DNA of 64,000 nt, from contig OZ026628.1 in NCBI GenBank assembly GCA_964020975.1, forward strand, positions 52,814,971 through 52,878,970, given 5' to 3'. A program made the position numbers and the translations under genes. Shown here one piece after another: positions 25,780 to 39,800 of the stretch (position 1 is its first letter; each line of letters begins with the position of its first letter). Source of the DNA: Hermodice carunculata (lineage: Eukaryota > Annelida > Polychaeta > Eunicida > Amphinomidae). Below the pieces are notes generated by a model, which saw only the letters and a program-made list of their open reading frames with translations, did not search any database and was not told the DNA's origin.

Positions 25780-26629
25780 TCGGCTGCAGTTTTATCTTAA
25801 TTGTTCCATCTCTGGAAGCAGTAGTATTGTTACCTTCTGATGATCACTGCATCCCGCTTATGTACATAGTACTGTAAAACTGGATCATTACATTCCCGTC
25901 GGCTTCAAAATCAAAACATGCAAAATTCACTTTGACTTAAAATGAATCACTGCCAATGTTGGCCCTGGCATGCCCTTTTATCTATGGCTTGAATGAGTGA
26001 ACGAGTATTGAGTTTTCATATCCATAATGTCCATCATATGCAAGTAAGTACATCGTCTTGAGAGTTTTCATAGTTATATTCATAGAGATGATGTTACTCT
26101 TTGTTGTTCCTGTTCTTATGTTCCAACAAATACGTTTTGCTTGGCAATTGTACTTATCTTGTTCAATCAATGTTAGAATGGTCGCTTCTGTGTGAATCTT
26201 TGCTGATATGCTAATGCGCTTAATTTCTCCTGATAACTTTTTCCAGTAATACAGCGTCATTCAGCATTGATGTGCGATATAATTCCTTAGACATTAAATA
26301 CATATATGGCTACGGATACAAAATTGTTCTACCCAAGTTCTGACTATACGGGTCACAATTTGAGCACAAATTGATGAACTTCTGCCATATTTCTGTTTAG
26401 GTAATTAAATACTTGTTGTTGATGCTGATGATGATATTATTGAGCATTGCGGTCGACTATCCCAGAAACGTTCATTGGTTCTTGATTTGGTGCTTGCATA
26501 GTCTCGAACAATTAGATATGGAATATCGGGACAAACAGACATGGACAACCAACGAAAAAATGTCAGGAAAGTCAACTGCAAGAATAAAGTCTTCAGAGTT
26601 AATATGTGCAACATGGACTTGCAGATATG
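25780..26629. other. Intergenic, no gene seen
   Basis: No supported feature. The small open frames at 25,982-26,260 and 26,405-26,614 have no recognisable motif. Confidence 0.55.
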
Positions 26630-26974
26630 TTATTTTGAAGAATGAATAAAACTTAATGGAAAAACGGTTTTTTTAAAAGGTCTAGCAGCAAAGCTTTCAT
26701 ATTGGTTCGTTGGAGATAAAACGCTTTTCCTACAGTTCCTGAGATACATTTGTATATATACAGATGTACAGTGGGATGTGCGTGACAACATTGGACCACT
26801 GATGATATATCTTTTAAAAGGGTGTGATATGTGCGGTAGAAAACCACACGTATTTCCACCTAATGCGGTTCCCTGCATTGTATGATATGTTATCATGTTT
26901 ATGTCTGCATACACATCGGACATGATGAAGCAAAAGGTTAAATACAAGAGGACTGCAGGCAAAGAAAAAAGCAT
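26630..26974 (-). CDS. Doubtful small secreted-protein ORF (114 codons)
   Basis: The ATG at 26,974-26,972 opens 114 codons ending at 26,630. Residues 1-23 (MLFSLPAVLLYLTFCFIMSDVYA) look like a signal peptide with a plausible cleavage after VYA. The rest is basic with three Cys (TCGF, SHCT, RNCRK) and a dibasic KR. The frame stays open upstream to 27,226 (198 codons in all), which is unusual for such AT-rich DNA. Against this, the best splice-acceptor-like run on this strand (polypyrimidine then CTGCAG, near 26,955) falls inside the signal sequence, the family is unknown, and no promoter is evident. It could be an exon of a host gene or chance. Confidence 0.25.
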   Translation of the reverse strand: MLFSLPAVLLYLTFCFIMSDVYADINMITYHTMQGTALGGNTCGFLPHISHPFKRYIISGPMLSRTSHCTSVYIQMYLRNCRKSVLSPTNQYESFAARPFKKTVFPLSFIHSSK

Positions 26975-28120
26975 CAGGTTCCCCAAAACACCACACTCAA
27001 ACAACATAATGACAAGGGAGGAAAATCCAGAAAAAAAAACAACTTTTATTTCTTTTACATTGTAAAAATAGATTGTAACCTGCATATTGTATAAAAGCAT
27101 TAAGCGTTTGATGAAGCAAACCAGTTTACATTCATACGATATCCTTAAGAAAAATAGACACGTAAAGTTACAAAATGATACTTTATCATTTATATATGTG
27201 ATGCCTTGCCTTGTAGTGTTCAGCAATTAATAACATTACAGACACAATCCACATACGCAATTTTGTTTGTAGTAGACAATAGTTCATTCAACCTATGAGG
27301 GGTCTGCTGAACTTTATATTTATCATTTTCCAAACAGAATTCTCCGATAAATCCAAGAATGCTGTACACGTGAGTCCTATGCTCTCGTGAAGTTCGGCGA
27401 GGCCAAATCTATATCCATCAACTGACATATTTAAACCTGAAATCCTTAAATTGGAATGACAACTTGCATTTCTAAATAGTGCTTATCGAACTTACAAATA
27501 CTGGTATTATAACGTTCACAAATGGGGAATGAAATGCCCACTGTACCTTTGACTGACACTTCAACCAGGCAATTGTGGATATTTTCGTTGCACCATGTGT
27601 ACATTTCTGTACAAGTTGTTACAGGATTTAATGATAAAACGCGGCCGCGTATATATTTACATTGTTAACGCCAGGCCATACATTTTCTGTATCTAAGTTT
27701 CATTTCTTCAAGTGAAAAAACCGTCGACCTCCTCATGTAGCATAAGGATTGCCATTTAGGTTCGTTTGAAACAATAATTGTACATATCTATAATAATGTT
27801 GTCTTTACAGGTGCTTGTCCCATTGAAGGGCGATAAAATTCGTTCGGCAATGATGATAAAATAAAATCAAGTTTTGTTATGATAGTCAATTTCACAAAGT
27901 GCATGGTCAACGCCGAGGTTTTTTATTATTTCGCAAGCAATTTTTGAAGTGGTCACTTCAAACAGGTGTTGAATTCATAGACGTTTTTTTTTTCTAGGTG
28001 TGCCAAGATATTGGCATACTGCAACACGAAAAAAAAGCCTGACTGATCAAGAAGCAAACAAATAAAGCAGGTGGGCGTAAATATACAAATAAATACAACC
28101 GACACACACAGACGCATATA
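26975..28120. other. Intergenic, no gene seen
   Basis: No domain, RNA or repeat recognised, apart from the upstream open extension of the doubtful ORF. Confidence 0.6.
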
Positions 28121-28262
<142 letters not shown>

Positions 28263-28972
28263 CACATATGCATAAACATATACATATATATCTGCTGAAA
28301 TACAGGATGACATTTTAAAAGTCACGGACATGAAGTGTACAGTTACTAAATATTGAGACACATGATATTGCTAAACATCTCTTTCCATGCTGGCGTTCAA
28401 AGTTAAATTTATGAATATTCAAATCTTTCCTTTCTGCAGTCATCTATGATGCCAGTATTCATAATAAAATGTTCTTGGTAAGTGGGCAAAAATTTGGTAT
28501 ATTATGCTAATACTGAGTTTTAATGTAGTGCACATATAATTAAATCTGCATACACAAGCCAGGACTAACAAGCTTTGATATTTCGGTGGATTAGCGACCC
28601 TTTGAGCAGTTTTCAATCTCTTGGTGGAACATTTACACACAGATGGCAAGGATAATCAAATGCCGTGGATAAAATTGGTGGATGAAAGGGTCAGTATCAT
28701 TTAGAGAGTTAGGTCCGTTCTCCTAACAGAAGAAGTCAGTGTACACTGATATATTTGAGGGATTCATATAATGTGGTGTCGCGCAAGATACATGCGTTGT
28801 AAACGCATGGCAAATAAACATAACTTCAGCAGTCTCATTACGTCTAGCATAATGCTGTCAGACGACCCGATGACTCCAATTCTTCCGGGCATCTTTATTG
28901 AACGAGGGTTTTCAAGTTTTAAAATCAGTTCTATTATTTAAAGTAACACTGAAAGGAGGTGAATATATATAC

Positions 28973-28975
<3 letters not shown>
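28263..28975. other. Intergenic, no gene seen
   Basis: No supported feature. Confidence 0.55.

Positions 28976-29008
<33 letters not shown>
28976..29008. repeat. (GT)n microsatellite
   Basis: Pure GT run, followed by GGGA and poly-G sequence near 29,040. Confidence 0.95.
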
Positions 29009-29011
<3 letters not shown>

Positions 29012-31984
29012 GGACACGTACAGTGAGGTATTAAGTGGGAGGGGGGGTGGCTTTCAATTCTAGTTCCCTTGTATACCTTGGGGAGTATTTGTGCAAATGA
29101 GCATATGAGCAACCATTCCTCTCCCAAAATTGGAGGTCACCAGTATCACCCACTCCAAGGCATGGTGACAGTCACTGTTGCCTCGTCTGCTTGCAGTAGG
29201 CCATTTGAACCTGATGTGCACCTCAAAACTGCATGCAATTCGTGACCATTTCTTTGTGTTATTCCGGCCTTACCTCAATTCGATGCCAAATTTTGCTCTC
29301 CCTTCACTGGAACGTAACCAAAACTTCCATGCCCACATTCAGCACCTCATGACTTATGCATCCCATTTCCTAGAGAAATTTATATTTTAAGCAGTCCATG
29401 CCGAACTGACGGGACTCCTGTTTTTCCCCAGAGTATACAAGGTATTCCAAGCATCTTGATGGGATGCTCCTCAAGAAGGACCCCGCCCAAATATATATTA
29501 GTTAATCACTGGCATATTGTCTACAGGAATCATACCCAAGTCACTTTTCATAGCAAAGGCATATGTGATGGTATCGGAGCATGCCACAAAGGTATTGGCA
29601 GACCTCAGTCCTTATTGGCAAAAGCCTGATGGTGTATGTGTTTGCCTGAATCGTCCAATTATGGTGAGCAAGCAATTGGTAAATAATCCATAGATATGAA
29701 ACAATTGCCGTTCATATGGTAATTTGTAAATAAAATTTGTTTATTATTAAATAGGAATAGGTCCAAACATGGATTGGTGTTGCCTGAAATCTGTTGTTTG
29801 ATTTAAAGTAGTAGTTCGTACAAGGTTTTCGCAAGAATGCATTCAAATTAGGTGGAACAGTGTGTTTATTCATAGGAAAGAAATTATTGATATCAAACAC
29901 GTATATCAAAGTACAAGGAATTTTTGCATGATCCTAAACTATGTCAATTAGCCTTTATGTATTAAAGGTCTTAGGTTTTTCACCACCCCAATAACATTTT
30001 TACAATTTTGCCAGTTGTTGTGAAGATAAAAAGAGATAATAAAAAAGGTACCTGTTTTGGACATGGAGATGGCGTAATTGTATGTCAAAACCACACATCT
30101 CGAAATTCGCGGTATGGCAGACCCACGTATCTCCATTTTCCCATCGCATAAACATGCTCCTTGGCTGAAAATTACTTCACATTGTTTCCTAGGTTATTTT
30201 TACACCCTTGCTCTTATCGGACGCTGGTGATACCCTCATCACCATGTCTCTGTGTATAGCTTTCATCCCTCCATCCGTTCTCCTTGCAGACACAATAACA
30301 TTTGATTGGTTTAGGTACCGGGCAATTAAACTTTTACGAAGGAATCACCTAATTGGAACTATGTAGGGTTTGTCATTCAACGGCCTGGAAGCATTTTGAA
30401 GATCACGAATATTTAACATGTTGGCAGCCAATGGGCTCTTAACACTGTCAGTGCCACCTGCCACAAACGTCGAACAACATGAGCCTGTGCTGAATTATCA
30501 TTAGGATACTGGGTTCATTGTTTATATCGTGGTGTATTACATTTGCTTTCAAACGGAACCAGTTCCCTTTCATTCTATACAACTTTACTAAATGTTGATG
30601 AGAGAGAAAGAAAAGAATATTTTATCCCCTAATTAGGCTCTAAACGGGGAAATTGGCCCTTTGACAAGAGTTGCATCTGGTAAAGGTCATATGTCTAAAA
30701 TTGAATAAAATTTCTATGTGAAGTTCGCATAATTGAAAATATGATCCAGACCCAGCGAATAAATCAACATTAGGGCCTATATATACTGTTATGTTTTCTG
30801 TACAAATAGGTCATAAAGTTTATAAATCTAGGGACAAATGACTTTGTCTGAATGCAAAATAGAAGCACGTTCAAATATAAAGTTATTCATATGGTACGCT
30901 GGTAATTGTGACTTGAGTTAGAGCCGTTTTCTACCGTGTCTCGTATGAGCCGATCCAGTGGACCTCCATTTTGCACATAGATAGGAAAAAGGTGAATTCC
31001 ATCAGGTGTTCTTTTCAGGTATATTTAAATGAAATGCTATGAGGACAACATCTTTACCAGGGTAGGTCGAGCAAAATTACCTTACTGAGAACCCAAGTGA
31101 TTTGCTTGACTTTCATCATGAAGAAGTCTGTCTTTTTGTTGCATTAGAGGCTACCTCACAGACAGTTCTGAAAATGACCTAAAATATGTCCGAGAGTTCT
31201 ATTGATTTTTTAGTCCAAGTTCTGACTCAGCTACTTTAACTCGGAACGTCTCTGAATTGTCAGGAGGATGCTCAATTCACACTCCTTGTGACAATATCTT
31301 TCATTCAAGTATGAGGATGCCTATAGTTCCAAAAGATATGAGGATAGTGTAGGTCAGCAGTTCCCATGTGACAACGTGTTTGACTATTCAAGCTCTCCAG
31401 CCTCAAAAATCTCCCTGTATTAAAAATTTGAAGGTAAACACAAATGCATTAGCTTTTCATATTGAGCAACAGACTGTTGCTACAATAACTTGAAAGTCTG
31501 GCGGTAAACTAACTTAGATCTCTCTGTAGACCACCGCCAACTTCCAACCTCTGCAAAATGTAGACTGAAGTGTCTTTCGCAAGCCTAAATGACGTGCTTT
31601 ACGCCATTATTAGACACAAACACGTAAATCTTTCGTGTTTACATCTGATTAAATGGCAAAACCACACAAGCGCTTTTCCGTTGTTCTGCTGTATAAAAAC
31701 AGGAAACAGTGATAACACTTGATTCACGATGTGATTATTAGTGCTATATTTGTTATGCATGGACTTCAGGGTATCTTTAATTGTTTAGTGACGAAAAGTG
31801 TTTTTGTTTTCAAAGATTTGAATAAACATGGTTCTGCCATAAAGAGGTAGTATTGTGTGCTCTATTTTATTTGTCTCTGTTCTATAACACGTTTGTGGAG
31901 CATATGTTGGATGATTAGAAATGTACATGGTTTAATAATAAGATTGGCATCAAGATTGAGGAAGCAGAAGACCCAAATGTGATC
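29009..31984. other. Intergenic, no gene seen; slightly GC-richer patch at 29,090-29,480
   Basis: The patch at 29,090-29,480 has less AT than its surroundings and a 70-codon open frame (29,178-29,390, plus) with no recognised domain. It might be part of an unclassified old repeat. The rest shows nothing recognisable. Confidence 0.5.
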
Positions 31985-32338
31985 AATTATATTTGGAAGG
32001 AACGAACTTTGCATTTGTTCAAAACAAGTAAAAAATCTAAAATCATCCCCTCCCTTTTGCATAAATTTATCACATGGAGATTGATTGCAATGCCACATGT
32101 TGAACGAAGGTCTAACAGTCCCATGAGTTCCCCAATGCAACTGTAGCGGAGATGTGGCAGGTGGTTTGAGAGAAGATCATATTTCAGGACCTTCTGAAAA
32201 TGCACCAGCACACACAAACAAAGGCACAATTTGATATGAGTATTATTGATAAGCTTTGTATAGACATATACATCCTGAACAATATTTAAAAAGAATCGTG
32301 TTACCGGCTTCAGAAAATACTGTGTATGTGTGAGGGTA

Positions 32339-32351
32339 ACACACACATACA

Positions 32352-32410
<59 letters not shown>

Positions 32411-32470
32411 GTGTGTGTGTGTGCGTGTATGTGTGCCTGTCTGTCTGTGTGTATGTGTCTGAATATGTAC
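32339..32470. repeat. (CA)n then (TG)n microsatellite
   Basis: CA run at 32,339-32,401, a short TA link, then TG-rich sequence; an inverted CA/TG pair that could fold. It occupies the same site as the 364-748 repeat in segment P. Confidence 0.93.
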
Positions 32471-32599
32471 ATGTGTATACGTTTGTATAAACACTTATAG
32501 TACATATACTATGTGCACATGTACCTGAATGTGTGCATGTACACACATATATACATCTATCGTTTATGTATCCAACAAACATGGTCACTAAGTTGTAAT

Positions 32600-34929
32600 G
32601 CGGCATAACCGTGCCTTGATAATAATTTTTAATACTTGCTAAGTATCTCCTATTATGTGCATTTCTGTTAATTACAACTCCAGTCAGCCGGTATTACAAA
32701 GTTAAATCATATTCTGAGGTTTTACCAAAACCGTAGGCCAGATTCACGGTAAACGTGGTGGGGGTGTACCTTGGGTTAGGCTCTAACGAGTTTGTTCAAA
32801 GTCACCCCTAACTGATATTGTAACTTATTTATGGGTTTGTTTTATGTAGTTTTTGGCAAAATCTTAAAATAAGCTTATCTGAAATGGTTCAGCCGATTGG
32901 TTCCAAACTGCGTCAGAACACGTCTAGGTATTCATAAACTTCAATATGTTTAATAGTATTGTGGGGCTTATGGATTTGAATTTTTTTCCCTAATTTAAGT
33001 GATTTTTCTAATTTATATGGGATTTCGGATATTATACTTTTCTCCACGATCCTCACTCAATGTATGCTGACGCTTGGTTAAAATGTAGAAAGGCAGAAAA
33101 AGCTTTTTATTAGGTCGTTCCGTTCTGAAGCCTTGATTCGCATCTTATTGACAACTACATTTCGGTTGGTCTTCAGGATTAGTTGGGATTACCTATTCAT
33201 AGGCAATGGCATATATGTTAGCATTGTTACAGGTAATGCCGAGAAAATGACTTATCGACAATGTTTTTGTGAGGGTCGATCATAGCCCATTACCACCTGC
33301 AAGCAGTAACAGAAAAGTATCTGTGCAGTTTCTTATTTCTGATTTTGTTAGTTTCAAGTGGGATTTGAGAGTCATACTGATGTGTTGGATCATATCAAGC
33401 AATGGTGGATCCTAGCCATGGGTTTACTATTCAGGAATGGGAAACCAGCTACTTAATTTTTTCCCCTGTTGGTAATTTTGACAATCAGAGAAAATGAAAG
33501 GATACACTGGCATTTTCACATTTATCTTGGAAATATGAGATTCTGACACTATTTATTTACGAAATAATGACTCCAGAACTGTGAGAGTGAAGACTGGAAA
33601 CGGTGATGATAATCATACAGAAAGGTAGCCCTGATTTTCAGAAGAACACAGGACCACTTCCTTCTGTGCGTCTAACATCTTGCAAATGCAGGACTGTCAC
33701 AGTTCTCATGTTTTTATTTTCTCTAATGTTTTGAAATCCTGGAACCACTCAAATCACCTCTATCAATTAGATAACATACTGTGTCGATAGAAAATTATCT
33801 TATTTTTGCGCGAAATATATATCTGCGTAACCCTTTTAAAAACAAACTCCTTTTGCACTTCTTCATGTTGCGACCATATGTCATCATATCAGATCCTTCA
33901 AGAAGCCATAATGCCGTAGTGGGTGTTATATTGGCATTTGAAAATCTGTTGTGGGCCTACACAATTCTGGCTCCTGGAATTTATCGAAGCTTTGGAATCC
34001 AGCACTTACTGTGGTGACTTGGCGGGGTGGCGGTAGGGTCGATATATATTCTATGCTAGAGCAGGTAGTCATTAATTTTCTGTTATTTTACATCAATGAG
34101 CGGCCCGTCTGCAAGGACTACATTTGCAAAACTCCTTCATGACGTGTCATTCATTTTTTTTCAGTTTCGAATTAATCGTGAATGACAGTGTTCACCTTTG
34201 TGACCTCTTACCTCGATGTAAGATAAGTGGAGACCGACCACAGGAAAGGTTGATGTCATGTCAACATTTAAACAAATGGCCTGAAATGTTTTACCTTTGT
34301 CTTTCCTAGAACCTGAATCTCATTTTGCGTTGCTTATTCGAGCCGTGCAGATTTAACTTTACTTGCAGTTTATCTTAAAAACCTGGATGTCCATAAGAAA
34401 AAAAAAAAAAAAATAAATAAATAAATGAATATGAAACCAAAAAACGTTTAAATCATGAACCCTACGTTTCAGCGAAGTTTTGCACTCTTCATAGTTTCCT
34501 ATTGCTGCCTATCCAGGAAAAAAAGTGAATATTTAATATTTTTTATTATATGAAACAAAACAAAACAAATCCACATTTAATTGATCCTTTTAAAAGCAAC
34601 GCCATCTAGCCTATAAAGCAAAGCCTTTTACAAGAGCTTTTATTGGGAAGCACTTATGGTCCACAATAGTTATAACCAGTCCTATCCGTGTGGCTATTTA
34701 AAAACAATGGTTGCATCCACCTATCCCTCATCATTTTTAATAGCCCTATTGTGATTTTATACAAGCGTTTATATCTGTCCTTCTCGGAACAATTTAATTT
34801 TATGCACAGGTTTTTGCTCAGAAAAAAAACCCGCTATAGCGGTTCCATTTCAGATGTGGGGCAAGAGTTGAAACGATATACATTGTGAGCATATTGGTTT
34901 AGTTTCAAGTGTCCTATTGAAAACTGGCT
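32600..34929. other. Intergenic, no gene seen (segment Q)
   Basis: Matches 780-2,175 of segment P in blocks. Sequence at about 34,330-34,860, including a poly-A/TAAA tract at 34,399-34,428, has no counterpart in P and may be an old insertion with an A-rich tail. Confidence 0.6.
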
Positions 34930-34955
34930 ATATAAATATATCACGCATATAAAGG

Positions 34956-35043
<88 letters not shown>

Positions 35044-35077
35044 CATACATACATGCATACATACATACAGATATATG

Positions 35078-35161
<84 letters not shown>

Positions 35162-36840
35162 TATATTTATCGTGTATGTGCATAAATTAATATCCTTTAG
35201 GAACCTATTGTAACCACTTCACATTAAAACTTACAACTATCCAGGTCAATACTGACCAGGATCTGACTGACCAATAAATTTCTATTGTTGCCTAAATACA
35301 TCACCGTAAGCAGTGCCTCCAAGCAGGGAATATCACCTGCATTATGAGAGTAATTAGCCATGCACGCAAAAGGAAATATGCCAAAGGTTGGTTGAGGCGT
35401 TAGGTCGAACCTTGCTTATTCTTTCTCACTCAACGTTTTGGGATAACAAATAGGTGTTCGATCTCAGAGCTATACCAATGGATAGTCTTCTGTTCACTTG
35501 CTTGTATTTTCTGTTTCACGGTTGGAATGTCAGTTTATTGATTGTCTCAAGTTTTTATCGCTTATGTTACGTAGTGTTTCGAAGCTCCTGTGGCGTTTCC
35601 AATCTCCAACTGAAATCTACTTCATTTTGGAATGGCAGTATCTACTCTTTGCGCTCTTCTGTACTTGTCATGATTTAAACCCAGAATATTTTGAGATGCA
35701 CGTTGGTCTTGAATGTCAAACCTGGAAAGGTGAGCAAGCATTTAAAATATCTACATGCGCTTACCTGTGGTGCAGCACTAGTATAAGCTATGCACCTTAA
35801 CAATATAACATGTAGCCCAGCAAGGCAACAGAGGCAATGCAACTGTCCGCTGATGTCAAAATTATACATGAATGAAATGCAACTATTATGTGATGCCACA
35901 AGTATAAATACAAGGTTGCAAGAAAACTGCCTGCCCATTTTGAAAAAATCTGTAAGCAAAGGAACCCTTTTCAGATCTTGATTTACATATGCACCACCTC
36001 AAAAGAATTCTAGTATTATGTAGGGTGTATCAATCTGTGAAATGTTTGAGCTGATCTAGGGTTTGCCACTGTATACAATATTGGCATCATGGATCCCCAT
36101 TTATTCATTATCCATGCAGCCTGGCTCTTTCGGAGGGTCACTTCAAAACAGTTGTCAAGTGCGTTTGCCACGTTAAACCTATCACTGACAACTAACAAAC
36201 CTGTGAAGGACAAGAGTTTGTTCTCAATCCGGTTGTAGTTATAGCAGTACCATGCCAATCTTCCATAACAGCATTTAGTAAGCAAGAGTCTGGGCAACAC
36301 AAAAATAGTGTCAAGCAAAGGACAATGTTTATGACAAAGGTAAGCACTTGTGTGATAGTCTGCTGTTTACTTTCTTGCAGCCTCATACTACTTGTAAATT
36401 TCAGTGCTACCTGCACAGTATCTTCATACAGTTCCAGCAACGCCTGTAACAAACGTGGATGTAACTTCAGGCTGTATATCAAGATAATTGAATGCCTCAT
36501 TGCAGTCGACCCCTTCTAAAGCATCTTAGAATGCCTCAGAAATTGTACCATTGCGAAATTCAAATCGCCTGTCATTGTCCCTTCTCGAACGCATCAACCA
36601 TGACAGGGACCAGGAAGTGTGCATGTGCTATAAAATACCCCAACAAATCTACATGGAGGACTGGCAAATTGGTGTTAACAGGTAAACTGGCTTAACATAT
36701 ATAGCATTTGGTTGCTGATAAAATTAATCAAAAACTAGGCAGCATAAAAGGTAATACTTTAACTATAGTCATGAACCACGTCTATTGGTTAATTCAAGGA
36801 ACCCTTTCTTGATGCATATATATCAGCCCATCGCTGATTT
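34930..36840. other. Q-specific block of unknown origin
   Basis: Segment P runs from 2,110-2,175 to about 2,335 with 160 bases between, whereas Q has about 1.9 kb between the matching sites (34,870-34,930 and about 36,845). The block starts with TA and CA microsatellites (34,958-35,165). It then holds about 1.5 kb of less AT-rich sequence with open frames on both strands (35,498-35,800 plus; 36,192-36,500 and 36,016-36,318 minus). None has a recognised domain. A decayed transposon is likely but its class is not identifiable here. Confidence 0.45.
34958..35165. repeat. Compound microsatellite (TA)n-(CATA)n-(CA)n-(TA)n
   Basis: Two TA runs enclose CATA units and a CA run. Open frames here are artefacts. 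Confidence 0.96.
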
Positions 36841-39800
36841 AATCCACCCCTCTTATAGAAACATTGTATTTTCTAAGTATGGGTAGATCTGAAAATATTG
36901 ATGACAAAAAGTTCAGAAATAAAGCTTACAAAGAGTTTGTGAATTTCAAACGTAATGTTGCTGCATGATGTGGGAAGACTAATCATTTGAAAGATGTGCT
37001 ATTATGAAGAACTGTTGCAAGTAGCATCTGCAGGCAAAGTAAAATGATGTTACACATGTAGGATTACTGATATGTCTCTTGATTCATGTCGTTTGCTTAA
37101 AGTAGCTCATACTCTTAGTGATTAACGCATTTTTGCATGTTGTGCCTGAAAGTAAAATTTGGGACATGGCGCCTATGAAGTAATATGCCAAAACATTGTT
37201 TAAAAAATTCCAGCAGCATCAACCTCATCATTAGAAGCGGGGAAGAGAATCAGCCAGACAGATGCACAGCATATTCAACCAATTGTTAACTTTGTCCCCT
37301 TTTTGCAGTGCTGTATGAGAATCACCAATTGCAAATTAGTTTGTTGTCCGAATTTTGTCATGTATTTACCGTTTCTGCTGGCAAGTATAACATGACCTTC
37401 ATATCATTTTATACGGATTTGGAGGCCACATATTGCCTGGCTGGCAAGCGACTATTTGCCAGTATCAGCTGAATAATTTAAACAATTTAAATGATACGTA
37501 GTACCAAAATAAGGGTCATCTGGGTTGGTTTAATTTATATTCACACAGCCTTTTGTTCCCATGATGCATGTTTGTGACACCTAGCAACCCATGCCATTTG
37601 AGGTCAGGTGTGTCTGAAAAGCCTATTTCATTACAGTGAACGTTACATGAGAACGATATTTGGAATGATCATCTTCTAATCTACCTGAAGTGCATATTGT
37701 TATCTTTCAAAAAAAAAAAAAAAAAAAAAACCCAAAACCTCAGGTGTGATAGAATGGACATTCAATGCTTCTTTGACAAGATATAGAGGGGTTACATTTT
37801 ATGTGATAATTCCCCATGTTGATCTATGGAGAAAAAGTGAGTGTCATAGAAAGTGATAACAAGATGTGGGCGGTCAAGCATGAACATGGGCAGCACCACA
37901 TTTAAGCGAATTAAGAACTAACCCAGATATCCCATATTTCATGTTTAGGAGTCTGAAAATTACGAAGGATTAGAATGTTGTAGCATTGCAATTCGGTTCC
38001 AAAACAAAAATATGATGCCCACGTTAAGCACACCGTATGACAAGAAATATATATATATATTTACTCGTTGCTTTTATGCTAACTGTAACAAATTGGTTTG
38101 ATTTTAATCATGTCAATTTTACAATGGATAGCAATGACGCCAAAGTCTTTAGGAGATAGTGGCTAATGGACACATTGATCGATAAATGTTTGTCCTTTAT
38201 TTTTGCATAGCTGTGTCTATTGTCTTTACCGTTCGGTTATTACATTTTAAAATCTCATTATATCTTGAGGAACATCTTATCGATGCCTAACTGCATTACA
38301 TTACCCCCACCATCATTCTGTATTCTAAAGTAAAAGAACAGCGTTTAGTGCTGGCTTTATTTGTTTCTGTAGTTTTTTTTCTACTGTTTATGCTGGTCAG
38401 TTTTATGTTCTCCTGATAATTTGGATTCATCGAAAAAAAGCTGCTCCTTTCAATGTAAAGGGACAAGACTTTGACTTTCTGAACACACGGAGGACTTCAG
38501 ATAACTGGGGACGCATATCCTACTGTAATGCAAATATTAGCGCTCACACACATGTGTTACATGAAAATCAGGTTGATACTATGTCGTTTCAATAATGCGG
38601 TTTGCCCTTTTATATGAGAAAGGAATCATGGTTTTGTGTCCTCTGTTTGTTGTTGAGAAATATGATGTTCCTGGTTTACAGAAAAGTATGTCCACCCTTA
38701 GAAACCTGTATCCATGGTTGACAGTGAGTGTCTTGACCTTTTTTCTTATACCTTAGTTTGTGTGCCCCCCCCCCCCCTCCATAATTATATGAATGACCAG
38801 TTATCAGTGCGTGTCTGTGTAGCAGTAGGATTGCTTAGCAAAAGAGGTTTAAGGTAAAGATTACTAGTGTTCGACCCTATCTGCTTTGATATCTGCAACA
38901 TCCTTGCGACCCATTGTACAGATGAGCTTACACAATAATAGAAAGGGGAAAGAGAACGTGCAGGTATTTAATCAAAATAGGTAAATGTTATTTTTATATT
39001 TTTGCCTGAGGTTGCTTTTAAGGTAAATGACAACTGACTTATACCTGGTGCATTTTAACGAGGCATGCTTGGATTGTGCATTATTAATTTAATCATTCAT
39101 GCATCAAGTGGAGCCTGGAAAACGATTGGAAATAGCCAGTGATGGTAGGCATATCGCTGTTTTTAAATGTATTAATTTGTGTGAGCCTGTGCTCGACATT
39201 ACGACGGCATAGTAACAGGTTTAGGTTGAAAGCTAAAAGACGATCAAGAATATTATGTATCTATTTCGATGGTTTTACCGAGGAAAATAAAATAATAATT
39301 TTCAGTTTAAGGTGGCGAACAGGAATAGGGCACATAATGCTTTCGCAAAATCAATTGTGTCCGAAAACCATCAGTATACCAAGCTTTTAGCAGTTTGTAG
39401 CTGTGTAATTGCCATCCCTATAAACCTATGCATTGAATGAAGCTACCACCACCTTTAAGTGTTGATTGTAGAACCCACCTTCTTCAACATGGAACACTAG
39501 TCCATTACTTCAAGAACTCTCTTTTTCTTCTTTCTTTTTGGTCCCTTTTACCCTTTTTGTACGTTTGTGAAATGAAATATGCACAAAAGGCTGTTTATAT
39601 TGAGAAAGGTTATAGCCTTTAAATTTTGCATCTCTCATTCAACCACTTTTTTTAGAAACGTGTTTATTCTTGCCAATGTACATGAACATTCTCACACCAG
39701 GATATTGGTCTGACAAACTTACCTGTATGTAAGAAAAACCTTTTCCTTTAAATCCAGAATTTACATATTTTTATGCTTTACTCGCCATTAAAGGAGGGCA

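Noticed and set aside
29178-29390. 70-codon plus frame in a slightly GC-richer patch
   Set aside because: No recognised motif or gene structure; length is within chance for that composition.
31987-32505. 172-codon minus frame across the CA/TG tract, and similar frames at 450-833, 14,619-15,074, 27,953-28,361 and 34,834-35,190
   Set aside because: Microsatellite-driven open frames (THTH, VCVC, YIYI).
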